From assembly GCF_905397375.1 (NCBI RefSeq), contig NZ_CAJPVG010000011.1:62001-126000 (forward strand): a stretch of 64,000 nt of DNA, given 5' to 3'. The notes under the pieces are model-generated. The model ran no database searches, was not told where the DNA came from, and saw only the letters and a program-made list of their open reading frames with translations. Numbering within the stretch: position 1 is the stretch's first letter; each line of letters begins with the position of its first letter. A program made the translations under genes and the position numbers. Source of the stretch: Ralstonia mannitolilytica. GTDB lineage: Bacteria; Pseudomonadota; Gammaproteobacteria; Burkholderiales; Burkholderiaceae. Below are positions 15,858-24,065 of this stretch, piece by piece.

Positions 15858-15864
15858 CACCCGA

Positions 15865-16884
15865 TCACTTCAACCGCGCCTTCAGCTCTTCGCTGGCTTG
15901 ATGCAGCGCTGCACGCGTCGCCGGCACACCGGCCAGCGCATTGAGCAGGCCGAAGTCGTGAATCATTCCGTTGTAGCGCGTGGCGGTCACATCCACACCC
16001 GCCGCGTCGAGCTTGCGTGCATACGCTTCGCCTTCATCGCGCAAGACATCCTTCTCGGCGGTAATCACCAGCGCGGGCGGCAGCCCCTTCAACTGAGCGG
16101 GCGTGGCCAGCAGCGGCGATGCGTAGATCTCCTGACGCTGCGCCGGATCGGTCGTGTAGGCATTCCAGAACCACTGCATCATCGGCTTGGTCAGGAAGTG
16201 CCCCTGCGCAAATTCGTCGTACGAAGCGTTCTCGAAGTTGGCATTCGTAACCGGCCAGAACAGGACTTGCGTGCGCAGTGCGGGCGTGCCGTGCGCCTTG
16301 GCCATCAGGGCCACCACGGCCGCCATGTTGCCGCCCACGCTGTTGCCGGCAATCGCCAGCCGCTTGCCGTCTACGCCGATCTGCGCACCGTTTTCTGCCA
16401 CCCACTTTGTGGCGGCGTAGATCTGGTTGATCGCCACCGGATACCGCGCCTCGGGCGAGGGCGTGTAGTTGACGAAGACGGCGACGGCGCCGGAGTCGGC
16501 CACCAGGTCGCGCACAAAGCGCTCGTGCGTGGGGAAGTCGCCCAGCACCCAGCCCCCGCCGTGAACGAAGATGAAGCCGGGCAACGTGCCTTTCGCGCCG
16601 GCCGGGCGCACGATCGTCAGGCTGATCGGCCTGCCATCCACGGTGATGGTTTTCTGGCTGACGTCGGCGGGCGGCAGCGACACCTTTGCCGCGGCTTGCG
16701 CGCCCACCAGCACGGCGCGGGCATCGACGGGTGACAGGGTTTCCAGCGGCTGTCCACCGCCGGCGGCCGGTGCGTCGAGGAATGCCTGGGTGGTGCGCTC
16801 CACGCCTGGGCTGCCCGCAGCAAGAGCAACGCTCGCTGCCACAGAGAGCAGGGTGCCGGCGGCAAATTTGGTCATGCGGTTCAT
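15865..16884 (-). CDS. Secreted alpha/beta hydrolase, hormone-sensitive lipase family
   Basis: A 339-residue esterase/lipase with signal peptide (cleavage near ALA-AGS). The HSL-family oxyanion motif HGGGW is present and the nucleophile elbow reads GNSVGG, with Ser as nucleophile. The catalytic Asp is in the AEKDVLRDEGE region and the His in MIHDFGLLNA. It would hydrolyse short acyl esters in the periplasm or outside. The elbow normally reads GDSAGG, so Asn for Asp is a mild deviation. It reads leftwards and ends 7 bases after the C4-like fold. Confidence 0.85.
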   Translation of the reverse strand: MNRMTKFAAGTLLSVAASVALAAGSPGVERTTQAFLDAPAAGGGQPLETLSPVDARAVLVGAQAAAKVSLPPADVSQKTITVDGRPISLTIVRPAGAKGTLPGFIFVHGGGWVLGDFPTHERFVRDLVADSGAVAVFVNYTPSPEARYPVAINQIYAATKWVAENGAQIGVDGKRLAIAGNSVGGNMAAVVALMAKAHGTPALRTQVLFWPVTNANFENASYDEFAQGHFLTKPMMQWFWNAYTTDPAQRQEIYASPLLATPAQLKGLPPALVITAEKDVLRDEGEAYARKLDAAGVDVTATRYNGMIHDFGLLNALAGVPATRAALHQASEELKARLK

Positions 16885-16952
16885 GGCTGGGCCTCAAATC
16901 GTGTGTTGTGCGAAGGGTTGGAAGGGTGCGGAGTTGGGGAACGGCGTACGGG

Positions 16953-17378
16953 TCAGATCAGGCTCAGGCGTACGTCGATGTTTCCGCGCGTCGCGTTCGA
17001 ATAGGGGCAGACGATGTGGGCGCGGTCGATGAGCGTTTGCGCTTCGGCCGGGTCCATGCCGGGCAGGCTGATCTTCAGGTCTACTTCAATGCCAAAGCCG
17101 TTCGGAATGACGCCGATGCCGACGCTGCCCTGCACGGACACATCTGCCGGCACGCGGATCTTGTCGCGCGCACCCACGAACTTGATCGCGCCGAGGAAAC
17201 ACGCGCTGTAGCCGGCGGCAAACAGCTGCTCGGGGTTTGTGCCTTCGCCGCCGGCACCGCCGAGTTCGGTTGGCGTGGTCAGGCGGACGTCGAGCCGGCC
17301 ATCGTCGGTGATGGCGCGGCCATCGCGGCCGCCGGTGGCACGAGCATGGGCACGGTAGAGGACGTTTTCGATCGACAT
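16953..17378 (-). CDS. ohr: Organic hydroperoxide resistance protein
   Basis: A thiol peroxidase of the OsmC/Ohr family, 141 residues. The two redox cysteines are at 60 (AAGYSACFLGA) and 124 (HIVCPYSNATRGNIDV), and the conserved ring EGTNPEQLFAAGY is intact. Ohr reduces organic hydroperoxides using lipoylated proteins. ATG 17378 has AGGAG upstream; the frame is open further 5'. It follows ohrR in the same direction, with an inverted repeat in the gap that probably binds OhrR. Confidence 0.95.
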   Translation of the reverse strand: MSIENVLYRAHARATGGRDGRAITDDGRLDVRLTTPTELGGAGGEGTNPEQLFAAGYSACFLGAIKFVGARDKIRVPADVSVQGSVGIGVIPNGFGIEVDLKISLPGMDPAEAQTLIDRAHIVCPYSNATRGNIDVRLSLI

Positions 17379-17447
17379 GGTGGTTCTCCTGTGAGAGGGG
17401 AGGTGGTGCGCGCATCGGCTGTCGAGGCCGCGCCGCATTGCTTACTA

Positions 17448-17467
17448 TTAAATAGCACGCTACTTAA
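17448..17467. promoter_or_regulatory. OhrR operator upstream of ohr
   Basis: TTAAATAGCACGCTACTTAA is an imperfect palindrome (TTAA, TAGC / GCTA, TTAA) in AT-rich DNA between ohrR and ohr. Binding by the peroxide-sensing repressor is inferred. Confidence 0.6.
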
Positions 17468-17519
17468 TCAGTATAAAAAAACGGACGCGATCAGGCGCCC
17501 GTCGGCGATACGTGTGTGC

Positions 17520-17981
17520 TCAGGCGGCGTTCTTGAAGAGCCGTCCTCGCAGTGCATTCAACTGTGTGCGCAGTTCTTCCAGCTCGCCGGGCGCACACTC
17601 CATGGCCGTAGCCATGCATGCCGGCACTTTCTCGGCCCGCTTCTCCAGCGCCTTGCCGGCCGCCGTGAGCGAGATGATCACCCGCCGCTCATCCTCGGCC
17701 GAGCGCTGCCGCTCGATCAGCCCCGATGCCTCCAGCCGCTTCAGCAGCGGGGTGAGCGTGGCGGAGTCGAGGAACAGGCGATCGCCAATCTCCGACACCG
17801 TCTGGGCATCCTGCTCCCACAGCACCAGCATGACGAGGTACTGCGAATACGTCAGCTCCAGCGCCTTGAGCAGCGGCCGGTACGCCTTGTTGATCCCGAT
17901 CATGGTCGAGTACAGCGCAAAGCAGAGCTGCTCGTCCAGGGCGAGGTCGCGGCGTGCGGAGGAAGGCTTGCGTGTGTTCAT
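17520..17981 (-). CDS. ohrR: Organic peroxide-sensing MarR-type repressor
   Basis: A 153-residue MarR protein. The reactive Cys of OhrR is at position 20 (DEQLCFALYST), and the conserved Tyr-rich stretch YRPLLKALELTYSQYLVMLVLW follows. The winged helix is around residues 60-100, with the wing DERRV. When the Cys is oxidised by organic peroxides the repressor releases DNA. Start 17981 opens directly at the family's conserved N-terminus. Adjacent to ohr, and palindromes lie upstream of both genes. Confidence 0.92.
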   Translation of the reverse strand: MNTRKPSSARRDLALDEQLCFALYSTMIGINKAYRPLLKALELTYSQYLVMLVLWEQDAQTVSEIGDRLFLDSATLTPLLKRLEASGLIERQRSAEDERRVIISLTAAGKALEKRAEKVPACMATAMECAPGELEELRTQLNALRGRLFKNAA

Positions 17982-17995
17982 GGAGGGGAATATAC

Positions 17996-18007
17996 ATAGT
18001 GCACTAT
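17996..18007. promoter_or_regulatory. Palindrome upstream of ohrR
   Basis: ATAGTGCACTAT is a perfect 12-bp palindrome, 15 bases upstream of the ohrR start, suited to autoregulation by OhrR. It differs in sequence from the palindrome before ohr. Confidence 0.5.
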
Positions 18008-18293
18008 TGAATTGCAAGCTAATTTTTCGGGTGTGGGTGCCGCACGCCGTGCGGGAGTGACGCGTCCCCTGAAGGCGTGCGCTCCCCGATGAGGATTGTT
18101 GACTTGCCTCGGCGGCGCCCTTCCACAGCCTCCACCGCTGGAAACGCGGGGGGAGGCGCGCCCTCTCCCCGGCCTTCCATGCAGTTCTACCTCGCCTCGG
18201 CCATCTGTCCCGGCCGGGGCCGCTCTTTTGTCGGGCGCCATGCCGATGCGGCGGCGGCACGTCGCAGTGCGGGATTGCTGACCTCGATGACAG

Positions 18294-19235
18294 TCAGTCT
18301 TCCCGCGCAAGCCGCGACAAGACGTCAGCAAGCGCCCGAATCTTGGGCTGTGCGGCGCGTTGGGAGGGATAGACAACAAAGTACGACAAGCCGTTTTGCG
18401 CCACGTCGATAAAGGGCGTCACCAGTGTCCCGGCCCGCAGGCGGTCTCTCGCCATCCGGGGGTCGCCGATTGCAACGCCATGCCCTTCCGCGGCGGCGGT
18501 GAGCGTCAATTCAAGGGTATCGAAAACGAGTCCGCGGCCCGCATCGATGTGCGGTGCCCCAACGCTTTCCAGCCAGCATCGCCACTCCTCATGGCCGTGC
18601 CCGGGATGAAGCAATGTGACGTGAGCAAGATCGGCCGCCGCTCCGAGCGATGCGGCCATCTCGCTCGTGCACATCGGTGTGAGTCGCTCGGCGAACAACG
18701 GAACGGCCTCCATGCCCGCCCACTGGCCGGTTCCCCGAACGACGACGGCATCAACGTCGGGTGTCGTGAAATCCGGCGTGTCGTCCGCCGAAGTGGAGAT
18801 GCGGAGTTCTGTTCTCCGCAAGGCGTCATGGATGTCTTCCAGTCGTGGCAGCAACCAACGAATCGCAAAGGTGGATGGCACCCGCAGAGTGACGACGGCC
18901 GCCGTCTTGGCGTGGATGTCTGCGTGTTGAACCAGTTGCGTCAGCACGCTGACGGCGACGGTCAGCAGTTCGGTGCCTTCCGCCGTCAGTGTCAATCCCG
19001 ACGCGTGGCGCAAGAACACTGCGCACCGGTAGTGCGCTTCCAGTTGCTGGATCTGACGGCTCACCGCTCCCTGTGTCCGACACAGATGCTCTGCGGCTTT
19101 GCTGATGCTCCCGAGATGCGCCGCGGCGACGAATGACTGGAACGCTGTCAGGGGCGGCAGTGTCCGCGTCAGGTCGGCCAAGGGGTATGCATGGGCTGCA
19201 TACCCGGGTTGCGGAATTTTCGATTGTTCGGACAT
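18294..19235 (-). CDS. LysR-family transcriptional regulator, GcvA-like
   Basis: A 313-residue LysR protein with N-terminal HTH (LTAFQSFVAAAHLGSISKAAEHL, then QGAVSRQIQQLE) and a substrate-binding co-inducer domain. The segment RVPSTFAIRWLLPRL is typical of the GcvA subgroup. ATG 19235 is chosen because it precedes the conserved part by only about 30 residues; the frame is open further upstream. It is divergent from a small NTF2-like gene at 19315, its most likely target. Confidence 0.88.
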   Translation of the reverse strand: MSEQSKIPQPGYAAHAYPLADLTRTLPPLTAFQSFVAAAHLGSISKAAEHLCRTQGAVSRQIQQLEAHYRCAVFLRHASGLTLTAEGTELLTVAVSVLTQLVQHADIHAKTAAVVTLRVPSTFAIRWLLPRLEDIHDALRRTELRISTSADDTPDFTTPDVDAVVVRGTGQWAGMEAVPLFAERLTPMCTSEMAASLGAAADLAHVTLLHPGHGHEEWRCWLESVGAPHIDAGRGLVFDTLELTLTAAAEGHGVAIGDPRMARDRLRAGTLVTPFIDVAQNGLSYFVVYPSQRAAQPKIRALADVLSRLARED

Positions 19236-19314
19236 CGGTGCATCGATATCTTGCGTGCATCGCACGCGTCTGCACGAGCGCGCGGAGGTGTCAACGAATG
19301 ACCGGAGAATGAAC

Positions 19315-19713
19315 ATGGCCTCATCGTCGGAAGCACTATACACGCGGCAGATTCGCACCTACCTTCGGGAGCTGGAGCGCGGCGATGTCGCGGCGATCTG
19401 TGCGTTGTTCGCGCCCGATGCCCAGATCTTCTCGCCGTTTCTCGGGTGGATGCACCCTGCGCCGTTCTTTGCGAAGGTCGATGCGGCATCTGGTGAAAGC
19501 AAAATCACGCCGATCGACATCTGCGTGAGCACGACGGGAGCCCGACGCGCGACGGGCTACTTCATCTATGACTGGGGCCTCAAAGATGGAACAGCGGTGC
19601 GCTTCGAGTGCGTCGATGTTTTTGAATTTGACGACGATGGGCGCATCGAGCGGATGATCATCGTCTACGACACCCATCCGATTCGCAGTACGGTGGGGGA
19701 CAAATACGCGTAG
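19315..19713 (+). CDS. NTF2/SnoaL-like protein
   Basis: A 132-residue small alpha+beta protein of the NTF2-like fold: an N-terminal helix YTRQIRTYLRELERGDVAAI, then FAPDAQIFSPF, and a late strand DVFEFDDDGRIERMIIVYD. Members are often enzymes of small-molecule turnover or ligand-binding subunits. No catalytic set can be fixed. Start 19315 is favoured over 19309 because GGAG lies seven bases upstream. It is divergently transcribed from the LysR gene. Confidence 0.75.
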   Translation: MASSSEALYTRQIRTYLRELERGDVAAICALFAPDAQIFSPFLGWMHPAPFFAKVDAASGESKITPIDICVSTTGARRATGYFIYDWGLKDGTAVRFECVDVFEFDDDGRIERMIIVYDTHPIRSTVGDKYA

Positions 19714-19966
19714 CGCAAAGGTGGTGCCTGCGCCGGACGGCAGGCCATGACGAGTCTTGCACGACACCGGGTCCGCATGACCTTGATCCTGCCGCAGGCC
19801 GCGGCGGGTCGTCACGGGCTGGACGCTGAGGGAAACGGCGCCGAGGAAGGCGGCCCAATAGCAGGCAGCGGGGATGGCGACGCCGCTCGCCGGTGGCGAG
19901 GCGGGTATGATCGCCGGCAGTCGCCAGACTCTCTGGACACGACGCCAACCCGGCAAGGAGAACCGC

Positions 19967-20293
19967 ATGATCAAAGTCAGCGTGATGTACCCGTACACCG
20001 AAGGCGCGCGCTTCGACCACTCCTACTACCGCGACCGGCACATGCCGATGGTGAAGGCGAGGCTCGGCAGTGCCTGTGCGTACTACACCGTCGAAAAAGG
20101 GCTGGCCGGCGGAGCGCCCGGCACGCCGCCCGCGTTTGTGGCGATGTGTGCGTTGATCTGTGATTCGGCCGAGGCATTCCAGGCTGCCATGAAGGAGCAC
20201 GGCGCGGAGATCCTGGGCGATATCGCCAACTACACCGACATCGCCCCCGTGCTTCAGATCAGCGAAGTCGTCGTCGAGCGGTCGGATCCTTGA
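19967..20293 (+). CDS. EthD family protein
   Basis: A 108-residue ferredoxin-like-fold protein with the family opening MIKVSVMYPYTEGARFDHSYY followed by DRHMPMVKARLG. EthD-type proteins form dimeric barrels; their roles are mostly unassigned. AAGGAG precedes ATG 19967. The stop is directly followed by the ATG of the lipoprotein-peptidase-like gene. About 100 bases of upstream sequence and the gene itself recur in diverged form at 22970-23398. Confidence 0.8.
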   Translation: MIKVSVMYPYTEGARFDHSYYRDRHMPMVKARLGSACAYYTVEKGLAGGAPGTPPAFVAMCALICDSAEAFQAAMKEHGAEILGDIANYTDIAPVLQISEVVVERSDP

Positions 20294-20842
20294 ATGCACC
20301 GGATCGGGCCCCGCCTACAGATGACCTTTCCCATGACGACGAAGCAGAGGGTGACCACTGCGCTGCTGGGAGCGCTCGCCTGGATCCTCATCGACCAGGC
20401 GACGAAGGCCGTATTCAAGCAGATACTGGCGCCCGACGAAGTCGTGCCATTCCTTTCGGGCAGCTTGCTGGTTCTTCCCACCTACAACCACGGCGCTTTC
20501 CTCAGCCTCGGGGCGGGAATGTCTGATGCGACCCGCAATATCGTTTTGGTCTATGGCGTGCTGGCCATCCTGGTCGGACTGTTCGGCTGGCTGCTGCGTT
20601 CGTCCTCCCTCGGCCGCACCGAAGTCATTGCGATCGCGTGCATCCTGGGTGGAGGGCTCAGCAACCTGTTCGATCGTTGTGTCTACGATGGCCGGGTGTT
20701 TGATTTCCTCAACGTGGGCATCGGGCAGTTGCGAACGGGGGTCTTCAACGTCGCGGACATCGGCATCATGCTCGGCGTGGCGCTCATTCTCTTGCGGGGT
20801 GCCAAGCGCGGGCCCACGCTGCCCGGGGCCTCTGCGATCTGA
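20294..20842 (+). CDS. Lipoprotein signal peptidase-like protein (LspA family)
   Basis: An integral membrane aspartic peptidase of the signal peptidase II family, about 182 residues with four membrane helices. Conserved blocks are visible: WILIDQATKAVF in the first helix, YNHGAFLSLG, then GGGLSNLFDR with a catalytic Asp, and FNVADIGI with the second. It abuts the EthD stop (TGAATG), so ATG 20294 is given, but ATG 20321 or 20333 would also leave the whole domain. The usual lspA lies beside ileS, which is not here, so this is probably a second copy. Confidence 0.8.
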   Translation: MHRIGPRLQMTFPMTTKQRVTTALLGALAWILIDQATKAVFKQILAPDEVVPFLSGSLLVLPTYNHGAFLSLGAGMSDATRNIVLVYGVLAILVGLFGWLLRSSSLGRTEVIAIACILGGGLSNLFDRCVYDGRVFDFLNVGIGQLRTGVFNVADIGIMLGVALILLRGAKRGPTLPGASAI

Positions 20843-20940
20843 GGAGTGAAGGCCCAGGCGAAGCGGATGCGCTGGTGCCTCAGTACACGCGTCCGACCGG
20901 CCATTCTGGCCGACAGCAGACACCGTGGAGGACCGACGAC

Positions 20941-21378
20941 ATGACAGTCAAGCGAATGGACAACATCCTGATCGTTGTGGAGGACCTGGAGGCGGTGAAG
21001 GCCTTCTTCATCGATCTGGGTCTCACGTTTGAGGGCCAGGCCACGGTGGAAGGGCACGCTGTCCGGCGCCTCATCGGGCTGGAGAACGTCCGGGCCACCC
21101 TTGCGATGCTGCGGACGCCCGACGGACAGGGCGTTGAACTCGACAAGTTCCATACGCCCGATCCGGTCCGGTTTGGTCCGGTGGACATGCCGGCGAACGC
21201 GCTGGGCCTACGTCGCATCATGTTTGCCGTCGACGACATCGATGAGATCGTTGCCCGCATGCAGACCCAGGGCGCCGAACTCATTGGCCGGATGGATTAC
21301 GAGAACTCCTACCGGCTGGCGTATCTCCGGGGGCCGGAGGGCATCATGGTGGGGCTTGCTGAGCAGGTCGGTAGTTGA
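20941..21378 (+). CDS. VOC/glyoxalase-fold protein
   Basis: A 145-residue protein with two beta-alpha-beta-beta-beta units of the vicinal oxygen chelate fold. The first begins MDNILIVVEDLEAVKAFFIDLGL and the second LRRIMFAVDDIDEIVARM. The late segment LRGPEGIMVGLAE carries the usual C-terminal Glu ligand position. Members include glyoxalase I, dioxygenases and drug-binding proteins. Substrate is unknown. ATG 20941 is preceded by GGAGG. Confidence 0.82.
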   Translation: MTVKRMDNILIVVEDLEAVKAFFIDLGLTFEGQATVEGHAVRRLIGLENVRATLAMLRTPDGQGVELDKFHTPDPVRFGPVDMPANALGLRRIMFAVDDIDEIVARMQTQGAELIGRMDYENSYRLAYLRGPEGIMVGLAEQVGS

Positions 21379-21718
21379 GCGGAGCGCAGGGCTCCCCCCG
21401 ACAAGAGAGAATTGACGCATCCCCGCACGGAATGTGACGTGCAGCGCGTCAGGAAATACCGCAGCCCACGACACCGATATCGGAGTAGAGTGGGGCACGG
21501 ATACCAGCGGGGCCTGTCGTCGGCCCCAGCAAGAGAAACCTGCCTCGCCTCTGATCGACGCGTCGCCGACGTCCCACCTCGATCCAGCCTTCAACGCTGC
21601 CTTTCCGAGCCGGTTTTCCGGCGTGGTCCGCACTCCATCCGCCCGGGGCTTCAGTCCTGCGCCAGCGCACGATGCGCAATCGCCCCGGTCTGCTCGCTTT
21701 TCCTATGGGAGATTTGCC
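21379..21718. other. Intergenic region
   Basis: No gene is supported in these 340 bases. A GGGGCC/GGCCCC hairpin lies around 21,510-21,530. It provides the upstream region of the 94-residue gene. Confidence 0.4.
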
Positions 21719-22003
21719 ATGGACGCCTACCCGACATCCTTCTACAAAGGGTTCGCGATTTACCCCCTGATTTACCCCTTCAACCCGCCGCGCGAGTGGC
21801 ACGAGAAACGCCCCGACCGCGCGTACAGCGTCTCGGTCGTCATCTGCCTTGAGGGCGAGACGATGGACGATGAACGCTCCCGCGTCTTTCGCCTCAGAGG
21901 CGAGCCGTGGGACAACGTGGGCGCCGCCAAGCGTGCAGCTACGCAGGGTGCGGAAGACATCATCGATGGACTGGTGCCGGGCCAGTCCATGGCAGGCGAC
22001 TAG
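21719..22003 (+). CDS. Hypothetical protein, 94 aa
   Basis: The product begins MDAYPTSFYKGFAIYPLIYP and continues as a small alpha+beta protein (VSVVICLEGETMDDERSRVF). No signal peptide, membrane segment or known motif is present. GGGAGA precedes ATG 21719 at good spacing, which supports coding. I do not recognise a family. Confidence 0.55.
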   Translation: MDAYPTSFYKGFAIYPLIYPFNPPREWHEKRPDRAYSVSVVICLEGETMDDERSRVFRLRGEPWDNVGAAKRAATQGAEDIIDGLVPGQSMAGD

Positions 22004-22143
22004 AGGATTCTGCAGGAGTCCAATCGGAGGCCCGGTCCGGTGGCGTTCTCGAATGCCGCCGTCTGTGCAGTGCGCACACCCCGCACCCCGCAGGCTCGAG
22101 TCTTGCGGCGGTGTTGCATCCAACAGGCTGCCCGGGTGAAGCC

Positions 22144-22962
22144 ATGCGAAACGCTCTCCTTGTCTGCGCCGTAGCCGCGCTCTGTTTTTACGGCTGTCAT
22201 CGCGAGAGCGATACGCAGTCCAACGTCCGCGCGCCGGGGCAGGCGGAATCGCCAAAAACGAAAGTGCTGGAAGCGGGCGCAGTGGCGCTGCAGGACAAGC
22301 CGCCCATCGAGGCCATCAACGCCTACCTTGATGGCTTCCATTTCTACAACGGCCGGCAGAACGTCCAGATGGAAGCGCATCACTACTGCGCGATCGTCAA
22401 CGAGGATGTCACGCAGTGCGTCATCTACGACGGCAACGTCGGGAACGCAAAGTTGATGGGCGTGGAATACATCATCAGCGCAAAGCTGTTCGCCACGCTG
22501 CCAGCCGCTGAGAAGGCGCTCTGGCACAGCCATGTCTGGGAAGTGAAATCCGGGCAGCTCGTCGCGCCCGGCATTCCCGAGCCCGCGGAGAGGGCGCTGA
22601 TGAAGAAGCTGGTGGGCACATATGGCAAGACCTGGCATACGTGGCACACCGACCTCGACAAGTCGTTGCCGCTCGGGGTGCCGCAGTTGATGATGGGCTT
22701 CACGGGGGAGGGCCAAGCGAACGCCGCGATGGTTGCCGACCGGGACAAGCGCATGGGAGTCGACAGCGCGGCCAAGCGTAAGGACCGTGCGGACATTCCC
22801 GAGCCTCCGGTCGACCCCGATGCCAACGGCTGGCAGCATGGCAACACCTTTCAAATTGCCGATCCGACGGGAAGCCAGCATGCGCATGCGTCCGGTGGCG
22901 CCGGCGCCGCATCGAAGGCGCCGGACGTGAACGCCCGCGCGAACGAGAGGCAAGGCCAATAG
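22144..22962 (+). CDS. OBAP-like/DUF1264 putative lipoprotein
   Basis: A 272-residue protein with an N-terminal hydrophobic segment and a possible lipobox (LCFYGC). The DUF1264 core is plain: AINAYLDGFHFYNGRQNVQ, HHYCAIVNEDVTQCVIYDG and EKALWHSHVWEVKSGQL. The family includes plant oil-body-associated proteins; the bacterial role is unknown. The C-terminal 50 residues are Gly/Ala/His rich and probably disordered. ATG 22144 is chosen because the signal-like segment starts there. Confidence 0.82.
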   Translation: MRNALLVCAVAALCFYGCHRESDTQSNVRAPGQAESPKTKVLEAGAVALQDKPPIEAINAYLDGFHFYNGRQNVQMEAHHYCAIVNEDVTQCVIYDGNVGNAKLMGVEYIISAKLFATLPAAEKALWHSHVWEVKSGQLVAPGIPEPAERALMKKLVGTYGKTWHTWHTDLDKSLPLGVPQLMMGFTGEGQANAAMVADRDKRMGVDSAAKRKDRADIPEPPVDPDANGWQHGNTFQIADPTGSQHAHASGGAGAASKAPDVNARANERQGQ

Positions 22963-23068
22963 CCGCTGGCAGGCGGGATGGCGGCGCGGCGCCGATGGCA
23001 AGACGGGCAGGATCGCCGGCATCGCCGGGCTCCCCTGGGCAGGACGCCACCCCGGCAAGGAGAACCGC

Positions 23069-23398
23069 ATGATCAAGGTCCGTGATGTACCCGTACACCG
23101 AAGGCGCGCGCTTCGATCACGATTACGACCGCGACCACCACATGCCATGCCGCTGGTGAAGGCCCGGCTCGGCAAGGCCCGTGCGTACTACACCGTCGAT
23201 GAGAGCCTGGCCGGCAGAACGCCCGCCGATCCACCCGCCTTCTTGGCGATGTGCGCGTTCCTTTGCGATTCGGCCGAAGGCTACGAGCCCGCCATCCAGC
23301 CGCACCGCGCGGAGATCGTGGCCGACATCGCCAACTACACCGACATCATGCCGCGCGGCCAGTTCAGCGAAGTCGTGGTCGAGCGGCCGGACCGTTGA
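23069..23398 (+). pseudogene. Second EthD-family gene with two compensating frameshifts
   Basis: This is a diverged duplicate of 19967-20293, down to the upstream sequence and the ribosome site. Compared with its twin it lacks two bases soon after the start (GTCCGTGATG versus GTCAGCGTGATG) and has five extra bases at CACATGCCATGCCGCTGGTG. The net change is +3, so the ORF stays open. About 20 residues near the N-terminus are read in the wrong frame (RDVPVHRRRALRSRLRPRPP in place of SVMYPYTEGARFDHSYYRDR). From MPLVKARLG onward the family sequence resumes. Likely non-functional, unless the assembly is wrong here. Confidence 0.7.
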
Positions 23399-23428
23399 GC
23401 GCGAGTTCCGACAGAGGAGTCATGCGGA

Positions 23429-23545
23429 ATGATCGATCACGCTGTGCTGCCGTACTTCCTGCAGCAGTGGCGCTCGTCGTCGCCATCCCCGGCCCGAACA
23501 CGATCTGGGTGTCGACGACGAGGGTGAACCAGGGTTTCAAGCTTC
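23429..23545 (+). pseudogene. LysE/RhtB transporter remnant
   Basis: The first codons read MIDHAVLPYFL. After a frame change the sequence reads AVALVVAIPGPNTIWVSTT, the characteristic PGPN start of LysE/RhtB exporters. The rest of the gene is missing. Confidence 0.5.
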
Positions 23546-23549
23546 CGCC

Positions 23550-23710
23550 AGCGGCTCGCGCAGCTGTCTGCGCGCCTGGGCGAGGCCGTCAAGCGTGCTG
23601 GATGCGTTTCCCAAACTGACCGCCTATGTCGCGCGCGGTGAAGCGCGGCCTGGCCATCAGCGGGCATTTGCGGAGCAGTTGGCTGCGTTCACGAGGCAGG
23701 CGCAGGCGGG
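23550..23710 (+). pseudogene. Glutathione S-transferase C-terminal remnant
   Basis: One frame reads LDAFPKLTAYVARGEARPGH followed by QRAFAEQL, matching the last helices of glutathione S-transferases. The N-terminal thioredoxin-like domain and start are absent. Confidence 0.5.
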
Positions 23711-23746
23711 CCGTCGGCACGCTGATGGCCCCGGGCCGTCTTCACG

Positions 23747-24030
23747 TCATCCACATATCCACCTGTGGATAAGACCGTGAAGAACGCAAGGGACAACCGT
23801 GTTTGCGGCGCGGGGGTGGCCTGTCGAGGGCTGGCGGACAACTTCGGTGAGCTTGCACGAGGCCCGTGCGATGGCCCCCGGTTCATCCACCCCACGGCAC
23901 ACGCTGTCCAATCGGTTGTGCATTTCGCAAGCCCTTGAAGCCAAAGCGCTTTTTGCGGCTATCCACAGAAACGGCGGGCCGTTATCTACTACTACTATTT
24001 TTATATACAGAAGAAATAAAGAAGACAGCA
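23747..24030. other. oriC-like cluster: DnaA boxes, GC spacer and CTA repeats in AT-rich DNA
   Basis: One perfect DnaA box TTATCCACA lies on the minus strand (23764-23772). Two one-mismatch boxes are on the plus strand: TCATCCACA at 23747-23755 and CTATCCACA at 23959-23967. The last is followed by a GC-rich spacer and then TTATCTACTACTACTA and an AT-rich run to about 24030. Box, GC cluster and trinucleotide repeat in that order is the layout of the bacterial origin unwinding element (DnaA-trios). No dnaA, rpmH or repA gene is adjacent. Confidence 0.4.
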
Positions 24031-24065
24031 AAGCCGCACGTGCAGCTGCGCCGCGGCTTTGCACG

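Noticed and set aside
15444..16734. Plus-strand frames over the C4-like fold and the hydrolase gene
   Set aside because: Overlap the well-supported hydrolase gene and the RNA fold; composition is not protein-like.
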